Source: Glaciecola nitratireducens FR1064 (GTDB lineage: Bacteria > Pseudomonadota > Gammaproteobacteria > Enterobacterales > Alteromonadaceae). From it: a stretch of 64,000 bases of DNA. The notes beneath the pieces were generated by a model. It worked only from the letters and a program-made list of their open reading frames with translations. It did no database searches and was not told where the DNA came from. Below, piece after piece: positions 47,985-57,627 of the stretch. Position numbers and translations under genes: made by a program. The first letter of the stretch is position 1. Each line of letters starts with the position of its first letter. Where the stretch lies: positions 1 through 64,000 of the forward strand of contig NC_016041.1 of the NCBI RefSeq assembly GCF_000226565.1, given 5' to 3'.

Positions 47985-48677
47985 TTAATTGTTAGCGTTA
48001 AAGGCAACGACATTGTGAGAAAGCTTCGGTTTTGAGCGATAGCGCATAGGTGAACCAAGTTTGGCTTTAAAAGGTACTTTGACGCTGAAAGCAGGTATCG
48101 GCCAACCTACTTTTTGCTTATTGACACAAATCGTTACTTTACTACTTTGGCGCTGGATGGACAGCGATAGGCTGACGGGTAGATTGTCAGCTTGTTGTTT
48201 TGCATCAGCGAAGAAAAAACTCAAGCAATCGCCTTTTAAAGCCGCCAGTTCTAATTTTTTAGCCTGTATTTGTTGAAGCGCGGGCTGCCAAATAAAAACG
48301 GCACTGCAAGCGCCACTTTTTGCACATTGTTCGGCGCTCCAAAGTGCTTGTTCAGGTGTCTCAGCTTGAATAAGTAGTACCTGCTCAAGTTGAATACCTT
48401 CTGCTATTAAAAATTCAGCATTGAGTAAGTGTGGTGGTGCAATAAAAGCATATAAACGATTTTCGTGCTGCCTGCTAACTATTGCAGGGATAACCAAACG
48501 CAGTTCACCACACCCCATTGTTGAAGTGATGTGTATGAGACCGGACTGTGGAAAGCCACCATTAAGGGCTTCATCAAGCTGTTTATAACCTGTAGCAACA
48601 CGTTCCTTATGTTGGTCGAGATCCGCTGCAGTCCACACAAGTTGTTTTTTCTGTAAATCATGTAGAAGAGATTTCAT
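47985..48677 (-). CDS. imuA: ImuA, RecA/SulA-like mutasome subunit
   Basis: ImuA is a RecA-like protein needed for ImuB-DnaE2 mutagenesis. The sequence has ATGYKQLDEALNGGFPQSGLIHI near residue 30, an opening typical of RecA-fold proteins, and a weak P-loop-like TSTMGCGELRL. Of two possible starts (48692, 48677), only the ATG at 48677 has an AGG 6 nt upstream, giving 230 aa. A consensus SOS box lies 27-42 bp further upstream. It is the first gene of imuA-imuB-dnaE2. Confidence 0.92.
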   Translation of the reverse strand: MKSLLHDLQKKQLVWTAADLDQHKERVATGYKQLDEALNGGFPQSGLIHITSTMGCGELRLVIPAIVSRQHENRLYAFIAPPHLLNAEFLIAEGIQLEQVLLIQAETPEQALWSAEQCAKSGACSAVFIWQPALQQIQAKKLELAALKGDCLSFFFADAKQQADNLPVSLSLSIQRQSSKVTICVNKQKVGWPIPAFSVKVPFKAKLGSPMRYRSKPKLSHNVVAFNANN

Positions 48678-48703
48678 AGTCAACCTAATCATAATTAGCT
48701 TAT

Positions 48704-48719
48704 CTGTATATGCATACAG
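48704..48719. promoter_or_regulatory. LexA (SOS) box of the imuA operon
   Basis: CTGTATATGCATACAG is a perfect CTGT-N8-ACAG gammaproteobacterial LexA operator. It overlaps the predicted -10 hexamer by two bases, so bound LexA would block RNA polymerase. Confidence 0.93.
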
Positions 48720-48745
48720 TATAAATATTTATGTTTGATGATCAA
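48718..48745 (-). promoter_or_regulatory. Predicted promoter of imuA-imuB-dnaE2
   Basis: On the minus strand TTGATC (48740-48745), a 16-bp spacer and TATACT (48718-48723) form a good sigma70 promoter directly abutting the LexA box. Confidence 0.65.
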
Positions 48746-48825
48746 CAAAATGTTTTGCTAGCAGCGCGTGATGCCCGAGTCTGAAATTTAACGATATGAT
48801 TTTTATAGTGATTTAAAAAATGAAA

Positions 48826-48910
48826 AAAGGGCAAAAAAATAAAGGGGGCAGTGTTAATTAATTTGCTTGGAAAATTAATTAACACTGCCCCCTTTATTTT
48901 TTTGCCCTTT
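48826..48910. repeat. Perfect 39-bp inverted repeat with 7-nt loop
   Basis: Arms 48826-48864 and 48872-48910 are perfectly complementary (39 bp) around the loop GCTTGGA. The stem includes AAAGGGCAAAAAAATAAAG then GGGGCAGTGTTAATTAATT. It lies 25 bp after the stop of the DUF945 gene and could act as its terminator, since the minus strand continues into a T-rich tail. The GGGG(T/G)CAG core resembles palindromic elements linked to REP-associated transposases, but no transposase is present here. Confidence 0.95.
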
Positions 48911-48935
48911 GGTTTCTTGCTTCTTTTCTCTTCTC

Positions 48936-50345
48936 TTAGAAAGGAAGTGGCATAGGCTTACCATTCAGCATTGCTTGGCCGTCTTGCATAGTGAAGGTCA
49001 TTTCATATTCGCCATCAGCATTCACTGTGATCATGCCTTGTTGTGCAAACATACCAATCATACCTTCGACTTGCTCGGCAGCGATGGCTTTAATTTCTTC
49101 ATTCGTCATGCCAGCAGCGTTTGGATCTGCTTGAATTTGGCTAATCACAACCTGTTCGCCAACCCAAAGTGCCATTGCTTTATCCAGTGTTAACTTTGAA
49201 TCCACAACGGTCTTTGAAGCCCAAAAAGCAGGATCTTCGAGTGGCTCTGGCAAACTGTTAACACCGGTGACTTTTGTCATTATTTTGCCTGAAAAGTTAC
49301 CGTCCGCAACTTTACCCGACATTTCTGTAAGGTTAAATTCCGGCGAAGCCTGTAATTGAGGTAACAACTTAGTTTCAATTATGTCAGCCATTGCCTGTTC
49401 CATTTGTGCAGGATTAGCTGATGCCTCTTGATATGCTTTGAAAAAAGCCCTTTCTAAATTGTTGATTTCAGATTTAACGATCAAATCACGACCAGAAAAC
49501 GTAGGTGCTTCAATAGATTCAACGGCATAGTTTATATCCATATCCATTAACTTACCGTCTTCACTTTTCTCTGTTTTTACATCAACAATCAGTTTGTCGA
49601 GGCTTGCTTTTGTATCTAGCATTGGCATATCAAGACTAATTGAAGTAATCCCAAATTGACTAGTGGAGTTGTAGAAATCACCTTTCATTGCTGCGGTCCA
49701 ATCGCCTTCGATTGATGATTTGAGACTCATCGATTTCATTTCAAAAGTAACGCCATCAGCACTCACGGTGACTAAATCGGTAGCACCAGCATAAGTTGCA
49801 CCGCTAGAAGATGCTGTACCTTTACCGTTCCAACCGCTAACAGTAATCGCTTCGTCGCCGCCATCCTGCGCAATGACCGTGAATTTTGGCATTGTATCTT
49901 CAAAGCTAAGACCACCAAATAAACTAACTTGACCTGCTACGCTATAAAACCGTTCATCATCAGCATAGCTTAGGTATTCACGCAATACAGACTCGTCAAC
50001 TTCAGCTTTCCAAGCAGATAAACCTAGGCCTAAACCGTTAAGTGTAAGAAACGGCCCATGTTGCGCTGTTACATTGATATTTGCCGACAACTCTTCGAAA
50101 TTTTGCATGTCAGAAGGGGCTAAATCTAAGTCAGCAAACATAGCGGGGTCTATTCCAACCTTAACAACGGCAGCACTTGAGAACCAGCTTGTTTCACGAC
50201 TCTCAATAGTCGCTGTGTAGCCAGGAGCTGTATTTACGTTAGCAATGAAGTTGTCTAAGCCTTCATTGATGCCAGCGCCAGTAAACTTTGGAGCAACGAG
50301 CCCAACAACAGCAATTGCAGCTACTGAAATTATAATTTTTTTCAT
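48936..50345 (-). CDS. YdgA-type DUF945 family protein
   Basis: The 469-aa product begins with a signal/anchor MKKIIISVAAIAVVGLVAP. A long beta-rich region follows, typical of DUF945 (E. coli YdgA/YihF): GINEGLDNFIANVNTAPGYT, then ESRETSWFSS. The C-terminus ends in EYEMTFTMQDGQAMLNGKPM. These proteins are thought to be envelope-associated and their function is unknown. The gene is monocistronic, with a large inverted repeat just downstream. Confidence 0.85.
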   Translation of the reverse strand: MKKIIISVAAIAVVGLVAPKFTGAGINEGLDNFIANVNTAPGYTATIESRETSWFSSAAVVKVGIDPAMFADLDLAPSDMQNFEELSANINVTAQHGPFLTLNGLGLGLSAWKAEVDESVLREYLSYADDERFYSVAGQVSLFGGLSFEDTMPKFTVIAQDGGDEAITVSGWNGKGTASSSGATYAGATDLVTVSADGVTFEMKSMSLKSSIEGDWTAAMKGDFYNSTSQFGITSISLDMPMLDTKASLDKLIVDVKTEKSEDGKLMDMDINYAVESIEAPTFSGRDLIVKSEINNLERAFFKAYQEASANPAQMEQAMADIIETKLLPQLQASPEFNLTEMSGKVADGNFSGKIMTKVTGVNSLPEPLEDPAFWASKTVVDSKLTLDKAMALWVGEQVVISQIQADPNAAGMTNEEIKAIAAEQVEGMIGMFAQQGMITVNADGEYEMTFTMQDGQAMLNGKPMPLPF

Positions 50346-50544
50346 ATTACATCCTTGTTAGGAATACTGAAGAGGGTGTAAAACAATGAACTGGGTTAAA
50401 CAAAGTTCAACCTTACTTAGCTCAATACCTTAAATATCACCCATCGACATGATTAAATTTGGCGCATAGCTTACCTGACTAGCAGAGGCTTTGCGACCAT
50501 TTTACCTACGATGAAAGTTGGTTTACCCCATCTTAGGTATGATT

Positions 50545-52353
50545 TTAGTTACCTTTAACGGGTGTGCTTTTTTGCTCGATAAAACGTTGAATATTTTGCT
50601 CAAGCACAAACAAAGGAACTGAGCCATGCGCTAATACTGCGTCATGAAATTCACGTACATCAAACTTGTCACCTAAACGCTCTTCCGCCTCTGCACGCAG
50701 TTGTTTAATTTTGATTTCGCCAATTTTGTATGACAGGGCTTGTGCCGGCCACGAAATATATCGGTCAATTTCTGTACGCACGTTGTGCTCGGAAAGCGCG
50801 GTGTTTTCTAGCATATAATTCAGGGCTTTATCGCGACTCCAGCCAAACATATGCATACCTGTGTCTACGACTAGGCGACAGGCGCGCCACATTTCATAGC
50901 TTAAGCGACCAAAATTATCATACGGATCAGTATAAATACCTACCTCTAACCCTAAGTATTCTGAATATAAACCCCAGCCTTCTCCAAAGGCTGAAATATA
51001 GGTTGAGCGCCTAACTTCCGGCAATTCGGTCATTTCTGCAGCTAAGGATATTTGTAAATGATGACCAGGAACTGCTTCATGCAGGGTTAAAGCGGGCAGC
51101 GCATATAGCGGACGTTTGTCGAGCGCATAGGTGTTTACCCAATAGTAACCTGGTTGGTCGTCACTGCTTGGTGATACGTATCGTCCAGTCGTGTACTTAG
51201 GCGCGATGCTTTCAGGCACAGGTGCTACACCATATGGCGTCCGTGGTAGTTTTTTAAATAGCTTGGGCAATTGCGCGTCCATTTTCTTAGCGATGTACGA
51301 CGCCGTTATGAGTAAATCTTCAGGTGTTTGTGCATAAAAGCGCGGGTCAGTGCGTAAAAACTCAATGAACTGATTAATATTGCCGTCAAACTCTAATTCA
51401 TCAACAATGGTCTGCATTTCTGCACGGATCCGTGCCACCTCCGACAAACCAAGCTGATGGATTTCCTCAGCGGTCATATCGGTAGTGGTGTAATACTTAA
51501 TTCGGTTTTGATAAAAAGCTTCACCCGCTGGCCACGTTTTTACCGAAATATCCTGCTTAGCCATTGGAATATAGTCATTTGTTAGAAAGTCGTAAAATTG
51601 CTGATAGCTCTCACTAACTTTAGCAATTGCGGCCTCTGCAGCCTGCATGTTTTGAGCTGTTTTTAACTCCTCAGGCATCTTTTCAAAAGCCTGATAAAAC
51701 GGACTTTCGTCAGGTGTTTGCGCAATAAAGGCGAGCACCGACTCTTCATATCCTCTAAGTACAACTTTGGGTTGAACCTGGCCTACTTGCATACCTTCTT
51801 GCATGTAAGCTATTTGTTGCGAAAAATGATCGGGCATTTCGCTTAGCAGCATCATGTAATCTTTAAGTTGTTCCGCATTTTTAATACTGGTATTGCTAGC
51901 TTGACGGCCTAAGCCACTATGAAAACCATATTCTGATGTAATTGGTACTCGATACTCTTTAAATTTGTGCATATCGACGTAATTTTGAATACGATATTTT
52001 TGCATGAGCAAGGTGATATTTTCAGAATCAGTTAACTGTGCGGTATCTACTTCCTCTAAGGCTGTTAAGAAAGTTTGGTACTGCATGGCTTCGCTATTTA
52101 GCGCTGCTATACTGATGTCACTAAGTGCTCTTTTGGGTTTTTGTCCTCTCGACTTTGCCATACCGGGTGAGGTTGATAATTCGTATTGCCAAATATCGTC
52201 CAGCAGCTTGATTAATTGAGCCGAAGCTTGGTTTTGTAGCATTTCAGTTTTAGTTGATGCTTGCTCTACTGTTGGCGGCGTTGTTGAACCACAAGCGCCA
52301 ACAGCCAATGCTACAGATACCGCCAATGCAATCGAATAAAATCGCTTTTTCAT
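50545..52353 (-). CDS. DUF885 family lipoprotein, putative metallopeptidase
   Basis: The 602-aa protein is a lipoprotein (MKKRFYSIALAVSVALAVGAC, lipobox VGAC at the Cys near 21) with a DUF885 domain. The motif LTLHEAVPGHHLQ near residue 420 is an HEXXXHH-type putative zinc site, and ISAFGEGWGLYSEYLG follows, as in other members. Proteolytic activity is inferred from the motif. The domain is common in Alteromonadales and Xanthomonadales, which often carry several copies. It is separated from neighbours by about 100-200 bp. Confidence 0.9.
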   Translation of the reverse strand: MKKRFYSIALAVSVALAVGACGSTTPPTVEQASTKTEMLQNQASAQLIKLLDDIWQYELSTSPGMAKSRGQKPKRALSDISIAALNSEAMQYQTFLTALEEVDTAQLTDSENITLLMQKYRIQNYVDMHKFKEYRVPITSEYGFHSGLGRQASNTSIKNAEQLKDYMMLLSEMPDHFSQQIAYMQEGMQVGQVQPKVVLRGYEESVLAFIAQTPDESPFYQAFEKMPEELKTAQNMQAAEAAIAKVSESYQQFYDFLTNDYIPMAKQDISVKTWPAGEAFYQNRIKYYTTTDMTAEEIHQLGLSEVARIRAEMQTIVDELEFDGNINQFIEFLRTDPRFYAQTPEDLLITASYIAKKMDAQLPKLFKKLPRTPYGVAPVPESIAPKYTTGRYVSPSSDDQPGYYWVNTYALDKRPLYALPALTLHEAVPGHHLQISLAAEMTELPEVRRSTYISAFGEGWGLYSEYLGLEVGIYTDPYDNFGRLSYEMWRACRLVVDTGMHMFGWSRDKALNYMLENTALSEHNVRTEIDRYISWPAQALSYKIGEIKIKQLRAEAEERLGDKFDVREFHDAVLAHGSVPLFVLEQNIQRFIEQKSTPVKGN

Positions 52354-52458
52354 AAAACACTCTTGTTTTTTAGTTATTTTTAAGCCTAAAAGACTCTCTC
52401 AAATTGATGCTTTAGTGCACAACCCGTGTCGTTAATCCATACTCAGCAAGTACCTATG

Positions 52459-53604
52459 TCACTGCTCGATGACGATACTTTCACCAATAGACAGTGAAAT
52501 GAAACTGCCCTCGCTCATCCCTTTCGCTAATTTTTCTTGGGCTAATACCTTGACGGGTTCACCTGGTTCTTCTGCCGTTAAAGGAAAAGTTCCCCAGTGC
52601 ATTCCAATCGACTTCATAGCATTAACGTCTTCATGAATCTTTACTGCTTCATTAGGATTTATGTGGTACTTCTGCATAAACCATCTTGGTGCATAGCCAC
52701 CAATCGGAATTAGCGCTAAGTCTACTTTGCCTAAAGTATCACCAATTTGCTTAAACTGAATATCGTTGTAGCCAGTGTCGCCTGCAAACCAAACAGTAAA
52801 GTCACCAAAGTTAATTGACCAACTTGCCCATAATGTTTGTAACCTGTCAGATAGCCCCCGCGCTGACCAATGCTGGCTGGGAAGAGCCTGAATTTCAGCC
52901 GTCGAAAATGCGTTTTTAACAAGCGCTTTACTCCACCAATCCATCTCTGTTACTTCGTTTGGGTTAACGCCTTCATTGCTTAAGTGCGCTTTTAAGCCTA
53001 AAGGAACATAGAATCGAATAGGTGATTCTTGCGAGGCGGAACGCGCGGCTAGCTGCTCAATCGTCTCGTTATCTAAGTGGTCGTAGTGATTGTGACTAAT
53101 AACCACAATATCTATGTCTGGAAGTTCAGCATAATCCATCGCATGTTTTACATAGCGTTTTGGGCCAGCGAATGACAGCGGTGAAGCACGGTCACTGAAT
53201 ATAGGATCGGTCAATAAAGTGAGTTTATTATGTTGCACTAAAAACATAGAGTGACCTAACCAAGTGACTAAAGGCTGATCACTTTCAGGCGGCATATTAC
53301 TTTTTGCGTGGAGTCTCTCTACATCGACAGCTTGAATTGGAACTTGGTCTGCTAAAGATGCATGATCCGCCCATTTTTCGTCACTTAAAAATCGCATCTC
53401 TAAGAAGTCGAAAAAATTTTTATCGTTATCTTCAACATACAAATTTTTAAAGCCATCGCTAGTGTAATGTCCTTTTTTCGGGCTTTCTTTACTTTTAACA
53501 CTATTGTTCATTGTATCTGTATTGGCACTCTGACAACCAGATAATGCAACAATTACTAGAAATAACACTGGGTAAATCATTGCGTAACACCCAATCTGTT
53601 TCAT
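52459..53604 (-). CDS. Metallo-beta-lactamase-fold lipoprotein (NAPE-PLD/UlaG-like)
   Basis: The 381-aa product has a lipoprotein signal (LVIVALSGC) and a metallo-beta-lactamase fold with the HXHXDH motif HNHYDHLD near residue 155. Downstream ligand-containing segments are SQHWSARG and WFAGDTGYND. The WLGHSMFLVQ and LTDPIFSDRASP features match the NAPE-phospholipase D-like group, so a phospholipid-type substrate is possible but unproven. It overlaps the upstream tetR stop by 4 bp (ATGA), so the two are co-translated and the regulator probably controls this gene. Confidence 0.9.
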   Translation of the reverse strand: MKQIGCYAMIYPVLFLVIVALSGCQSANTDTMNNSVKSKESPKKGHYTSDGFKNLYVEDNDKNFFDFLEMRFLSDEKWADHASLADQVPIQAVDVERLHAKSNMPPESDQPLVTWLGHSMFLVQHNKLTLLTDPIFSDRASPLSFAGPKRYVKHAMDYAELPDIDIVVISHNHYDHLDNETIEQLAARSASQESPIRFYVPLGLKAHLSNEGVNPNEVTEMDWWSKALVKNAFSTAEIQALPSQHWSARGLSDRLQTLWASWSINFGDFTVWFAGDTGYNDIQFKQIGDTLGKVDLALIPIGGYAPRWFMQKYHINPNEAVKIHEDVNAMKSIGMHWGTFPLTAEEPGEPVKVLAQEKLAKGMSEGSFISLSIGESIVIEQ

Positions 53605-54176
53605 ATTTCTACACTCGACATTAGTTCGCGCATAGCGATAATCACATCGTCTTCACCGCCTTGAAGAATGCTTGATATTGCAAATCCTTGTGTGAAACAA
53701 GTGAGCTGCAGTGCGACTGATTCAACGTTAATTTTAGATCGAATTTGCTGATGTTTTTGTGCTCTTTCTAAACAGCCAATGAAACACAGCTGCAGTGCAT
53801 CATAATAATGGCGTGCAATAGACTGTACTTCTGGATCATTTCTACCGAGCTCGCTAATACAGTTTACTAGCAGGCACCCCTGCTGAGATATAAGTTCGTG
53901 ATATGCGTTGAAATAATCATAAATAGCTTGAGTGCCAGAGTCTGTCCGAGCAATTAAACTGTCCTGACAAGCCGACAGTTGGTGCTCAATATAGTGCTTA
54001 AGTACTGCATGTAAAAAGCTTTGTTTGCTTTTGAACTCTATATAAAACGCACGCCTATTAAACTGTGTTCGCGCAATTATTTCTTCCATCGACGCTTTTG
54101 CATACCCTTGCTCTGTGAAAATATCAACGGCATACGTCAGTATTTCGGGTAAATCATATTGAGCTTGCTTCGGCAT
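53601..54176 (-). CDS. TetR family transcriptional regulator
   Basis: The 191-aa protein has a typical N-terminal TetR helix-turn-helix (about residues 10-55: ILTYAVDIFTEQGYAKASM, IIARTQFNRRAFYIEFKSKQ) and an all-helical ligand-binding C-terminus. It is the first gene of a two-gene unit with the metallo-beta-lactamase-fold lipoprotein, overlapping by 4 bp. The inducer is unknown. Confidence 0.92.
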   Translation of the reverse strand: MPKQAQYDLPEILTYAVDIFTEQGYAKASMEEIIARTQFNRRAFYIEFKSKQSFLHAVLKHYIEHQLSACQDSLIARTDSGTQAIYDYFNAYHELISQQGCLLVNCISELGRNDPEVQSIARHYYDALQLCFIGCLERAQKHQQIRSKINVESVALQLTCFTQGFAISSILQGGEDDVIIAMRELMSSVEI

Positions 54177-54597
54177 ATTGGGCCTCTGTTGAGCATCGTT
54201 TGCTGTGTTTTGTTTTTATCTACACTATTCAAAAGGGCGTTAATTAGGTAATTAAAAACACAAGAACATCCATTCTTTAGTTTTACTCTTACTCTTAGTT
54301 TTTATAACAGTCTTTGCAGAAAAAACCAAATTTGTTGATGCTTTTATAGTCACAAGGGACAGCTGTGAGTCTGTTTACAGCATGGAAATGTTACACAATA
54401 TTTCAAAACCTCCCTTGAACAGCAAATTTGTTTTAACTTGTGATATAACAACGCGGCAACATGGCGTTATTGATGTGTGGATACTCAATATTTACATTCA
54501 CTAAAGTTAGGTCTCACTAAAAACCTGCATAAAATATCAGCCAATAATTACTACTAACTACTGAGAACCTAAGGTTGTTCTCCCAATGGAAGATTAT
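54177..54597. other. Divergent intergenic region between tetR and the M28 peptidase gene
   Basis: This 420-bp AT-rich region must carry the promoters of both genes and possibly a TetR operator. I could not find a convincing palindromic operator or a clear -35/-10 pair by eye. Confidence 0.35.
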
Positions 54598-56283
54598 ATG
54601 AAGCGCCCTATAAACATGTTAATCAAAACTACATTCGCCGCAGCGGCTAGCGTATTAGTTTTAGGTTGTTCAGCTAACTATCAATCCAAAACTGATGCTG
54701 CTAATGCCTCATTTACGGCAGCGCCGAACGTGGAGAATATTAAATCTCATATGCATTTTTTAGCTGATGATTTACTAGAAGGACGTGAAACTGGCTCGCA
54801 AGGTCATGAAATTGCGTCTTTGTATATTGCCGGTGAATTTGCTAAGTATGGCTTAATGCCAGCGGGCGACGAAGTTGATGGCAAAACCAGCTATGTGCAG
54901 CGCATCAATTTTCGCAAAGGTTTACTCGTTCAAGAGTCTCCTACTTTTTCTGTTGTAGGCCCTAAAGAAAGTTTTGAGTTGTCCTATCCAGATGACTTTT
55001 TAAGCAGCCCTGATTTAGTCTCAACACAATCTGATGTAACGGCTCCATTAGTTTTTGTCGGTTACGGTATCGTGGCGCCAAACTTAAATCATGACGACTA
55101 CGCAGGACTCGACGTTGAAGGTAAAATTGTAGTGGTTTTATCAGGTAAGCCAAAGTCATTCCCTTCAGAGGAAGGTGCGCACGTTGCATCTGGCTCGGAA
55201 AAGTCAAAGTATGCAGCGCAGCGTGGAGCAATAGGTTATATAACGCTAACAACGCCTAGCAATGAAAAAGCGAGACCTTATAAAAACTCACTAAATTACA
55301 TTTACTCACCGCGTATGCGTTGGGTGCAGGATGACGGCGTACCAGCCAATGTAGAACCTGAATTAAAAGCGGGTGCTTATTTGAGTTTACCTGCAGCTGA
55401 GAAATTATTTGCACAAGGCCCAACACCTATCGCTGATATTTTTGCGCAATTGGAAAATGATGAATCACCAAAAGGCTTTGATCTACCCATAACGGTTAAT
55501 CTGAAAAGAGAAACCACGCACGAAGATCTTTCAAGCCCAAATGTCATTGGCATTTTAGAAGGCAGCGACCCTATATTGAAAAATGAATACGTGGTTTTCT
55601 CTGCGCATTCTGATCACATTGGTATTGCTAAAACTGTTAAAAAAGACAAGATTAACAATGGTGCAATGGATAATGCGAGTGGTACATCTGTGCTTATGGA
55701 AACGGCGCGCATGTTTGCGAATCTGCCTGTAGCTCCAAAGCGCTCTATTATCTTCATCGCAGTCACTGGTGAAGAAAAAGGACTATTGGGCGCTGACTAT
55801 TATGCACGCAATCCAACTGTGCCGGTGGGCAGCATGGTCGCAAATGTAAACTTAGACATGCCCATCCTTACTTATGAGTTTGCTGACGTTATTGCGTTTG
55901 GCGCTAATCACAGTTCAATGAAAGCTTCTGTTGAAGCGGCCGTAAAAAATGTCGGTCTTACTTTAAGTGATGATCCTTGGCCAGAGCAAAACTTGTTCAC
56001 ACGTTCTGACCACTACAGCTTCGTTAAACAGGGAATCCCTGCTGTTTTCTTGGTACCGGGTTTACAATCAAAGGATCCTAATATTGATGGTAGTAAAGTC
56101 TTTGGTGAGTTTTTATCGACCAACTACCATAAGCCAGGTGACGATATGAGCCAGCCTTTCAAATGGGAAGCAGCTAACACCTTCACCGAAGTTAACTTTC
56201 AAATTGGTTTAGCGCTAGCTAATCAAGCAAAAAAGCCAAGTTGGAATGAAGGTGACTTTTTTGGCGAAACGTTCGCTAAATAA
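54598..56283 (+). CDS. M28 family zinc peptidase, lipoprotein
   Basis: The product is an exported lipoprotein (ASVLVLGC lipobox near residue 25) with a PA-domain-like insert and an M28 aminopeptidase domain. The two-zinc site is complete: SAHSDHIG (His), NGAMDNASGT (bridging Asp), AVTGEEKGLLG (catalytic and ligand Glu), VNLDMP (Asp) and FTRSDHYSF (His). Such enzymes release N-terminal residues from peptides. The ATG at 54586 lacks a ribosome binding site, while GGAAG lies before the ATG at 54598, so I used the latter (561 aa). Confidence 0.93.
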   Translation: MKRPINMLIKTTFAAAASVLVLGCSANYQSKTDAANASFTAAPNVENIKSHMHFLADDLLEGRETGSQGHEIASLYIAGEFAKYGLMPAGDEVDGKTSYVQRINFRKGLLVQESPTFSVVGPKESFELSYPDDFLSSPDLVSTQSDVTAPLVFVGYGIVAPNLNHDDYAGLDVEGKIVVVLSGKPKSFPSEEGAHVASGSEKSKYAAQRGAIGYITLTTPSNEKARPYKNSLNYIYSPRMRWVQDDGVPANVEPELKAGAYLSLPAAEKLFAQGPTPIADIFAQLENDESPKGFDLPITVNLKRETTHEDLSSPNVIGILEGSDPILKNEYVVFSAHSDHIGIAKTVKKDKINNGAMDNASGTSVLMETARMFANLPVAPKRSIIFIAVTGEEKGLLGADYYARNPTVPVGSMVANVNLDMPILTYEFADVIAFGANHSSMKASVEAAVKNVGLTLSDDPWPEQNLFTRSDHYSFVKQGIPAVFLVPGLQSKDPNIDGSKVFGEFLSTNYHKPGDDMSQPFKWEAANTFTEVNFQIGLALANQAKKPSWNEGDFFGETFAK

Positions 56284-56324
56284 TAAGTTGATGAGGTAAA
56301 GACCTCACTGCGATTCGTGAATTC

Positions 56325-56363
56325 CTTGCCAGTGGCTGCACTAGATTGTTGCGCACTGGCAAG
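56325..56363. repeat. Hairpin downstream of the M28 peptidase gene
   Basis: Perfect 10-bp arms CTTGCCAGTG (56325-56334) and CACTGGCAAG (56354-56363) are separated by 19 nt, starting 42 bp after the stop. There is no T run, so it may be an mRNA-stabilising or Rho-dependent end structure. Confidence 0.55.
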
Positions 56364-56477
56364 TGCAGTTCAGGTATCGGCTTACGCGGTAAGGTTTTTT
56401 GGATGAACTAATGTAGTATTTTATGCAGCACTTATATCTGATAGACTCATTTCAATCTTAATATCAACGGCTTGAAT

Positions 56478-57551
56478 ATGAAAACCGTTCATTTCGACCT
56501 TTTACATCTATATTATCTGCCGCAGTTCTTACCTGTTGCTCAAGTATTGTCTAGCAGAGGCACAAAGGTGCGGTTTGTTATATACGATGGAAATGACGTA
56601 GTTGAAATCACTAAAAAGGCCCTCGATGCTGAAGGTTTTGATTATGTTGTTGTCAGCGACGAGAAACAGGCCCTCGAATATTATGTCGGACGCAACCCAA
56701 ACTGGATTATTTTCGGGAAGTCGCCGTCCAGTAACTATACAGTCTTAAAAGAAACACCCGTAAAAATCGCTTTTATGCAACACGGTATCGGCCCGAAGTC
56801 TTGCTACTATTCCTCTAGCGAATTCCCGTTTGATGTTAGGTTCGTTGAAGGCGATACACGTAAGCAAAGACTGCAGGAAATGTTTCCTGATTCAAACTTT
56901 GTTGATGTCGGTTATGCTAAATTGGATCCACTATTTAACAATGAGAAAGAGCAAATATCCTTACTATCTTTAGGATTGGATCCAAGTAAAAAAACCTTGC
57001 TATACGCTCCCACTTTTTATCCTTCAAGCATTGAGTGTTTTAGTAAAAACTGGCCTCAAGAATTGAGTAATTATAACCTCATTATTAAACCTCACTTTTT
57101 CAGTCTAACAAAGTTAAAATATGCTAAACAACGGGCTATTTTGGAGGCTTGGTCAGCTTACGAGAACGTTTATCTTTGTTCTCTCGACTGTTACTCATTA
57201 TTACCTTTTATGAAAATATCAGATGTTCTTTTGTCCGAGGCTTCATCGACAATATTTGAATTCGCCGCAATAGATAAACCGGTCGTTTGGTGTGATTTCT
57301 ACCATATAAGATGGAGCTACCGAGGGCTTTTTAAATTCAGGTTTGCAAAGCGTATTGACAAGGATATCAGTTTATTCGAGCAGCTTTGCGATCGAGCGAA
57401 GTCACCTAGTGAAGTGTTATCGAAAGTAAATTATTGCTTGGCTAACAAAGATGAAAAGTCAGCATTAAGGGAAGAGATCACACTGTCGATGGCAGGAAAG
57501 ACAGACGGAAAATGCAGTGAGCGTATCGTCAATTTTCTGTTAGCTGACTGA
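56478..57551 (+). CDS. CDP-glycerol glycerophosphotransferase family protein
   Basis: The 357-aa protein resembles the C-terminal catalytic domain of TagB/TagF-type enzymes, which move glycerol-phosphate from CDP-glycerol to a glycan or lipid acceptor. Supporting segments are IAFMQHGIGPKS, TLLYAPTFYPSS, NLIIKPHFFS and VLLSEASSTIFEFAAIDKPVVW, the last resembling the family's donor-binding region. No signal peptide or membrane helix is present, so it would be peripheral and cytoplasmic. A TTG 6 bp upstream is possible but the ATG at 56478 is preferred. It faces the TagD-type gene tail to tail, which would supply CDP-glycerol. Confidence 0.8.
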   Translation: MKTVHFDLLHLYYLPQFLPVAQVLSSRGTKVRFVIYDGNDVVEITKKALDAEGFDYVVVSDEKQALEYYVGRNPNWIIFGKSPSSNYTVLKETPVKIAFMQHGIGPKSCYYSSSEFPFDVRFVEGDTRKQRLQEMFPDSNFVDVGYAKLDPLFNNEKEQISLLSLGLDPSKKTLLYAPTFYPSSIECFSKNWPQELSNYNLIIKPHFFSLTKLKYAKQRAILEAWSAYENVYLCSLDCYSLLPFMKISDVLLSEASSTIFEFAAIDKPVVWCDFYHIRWSYRGLFKFRFAKRIDKDISLFEQLCDRAKSPSEVLSKVNYCLANKDEKSALREEITLSMAGKTDGKCSERIVNFLLAD

Positions 57552-57627
57552 AAAAATTACTCACGTACTCTAATAGCTGCTAGTTCAACAACGACAGTTT
57601 TTGGTAAGAGAGCAAGTAATCTGATAC

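Noticed and set aside
48733-48746. TTTGATGATCAACA as an FNR site in the imuA region
   Set aside because: The half sites overlap without the 4-bp spacer, so it does not fit the FNR consensus.
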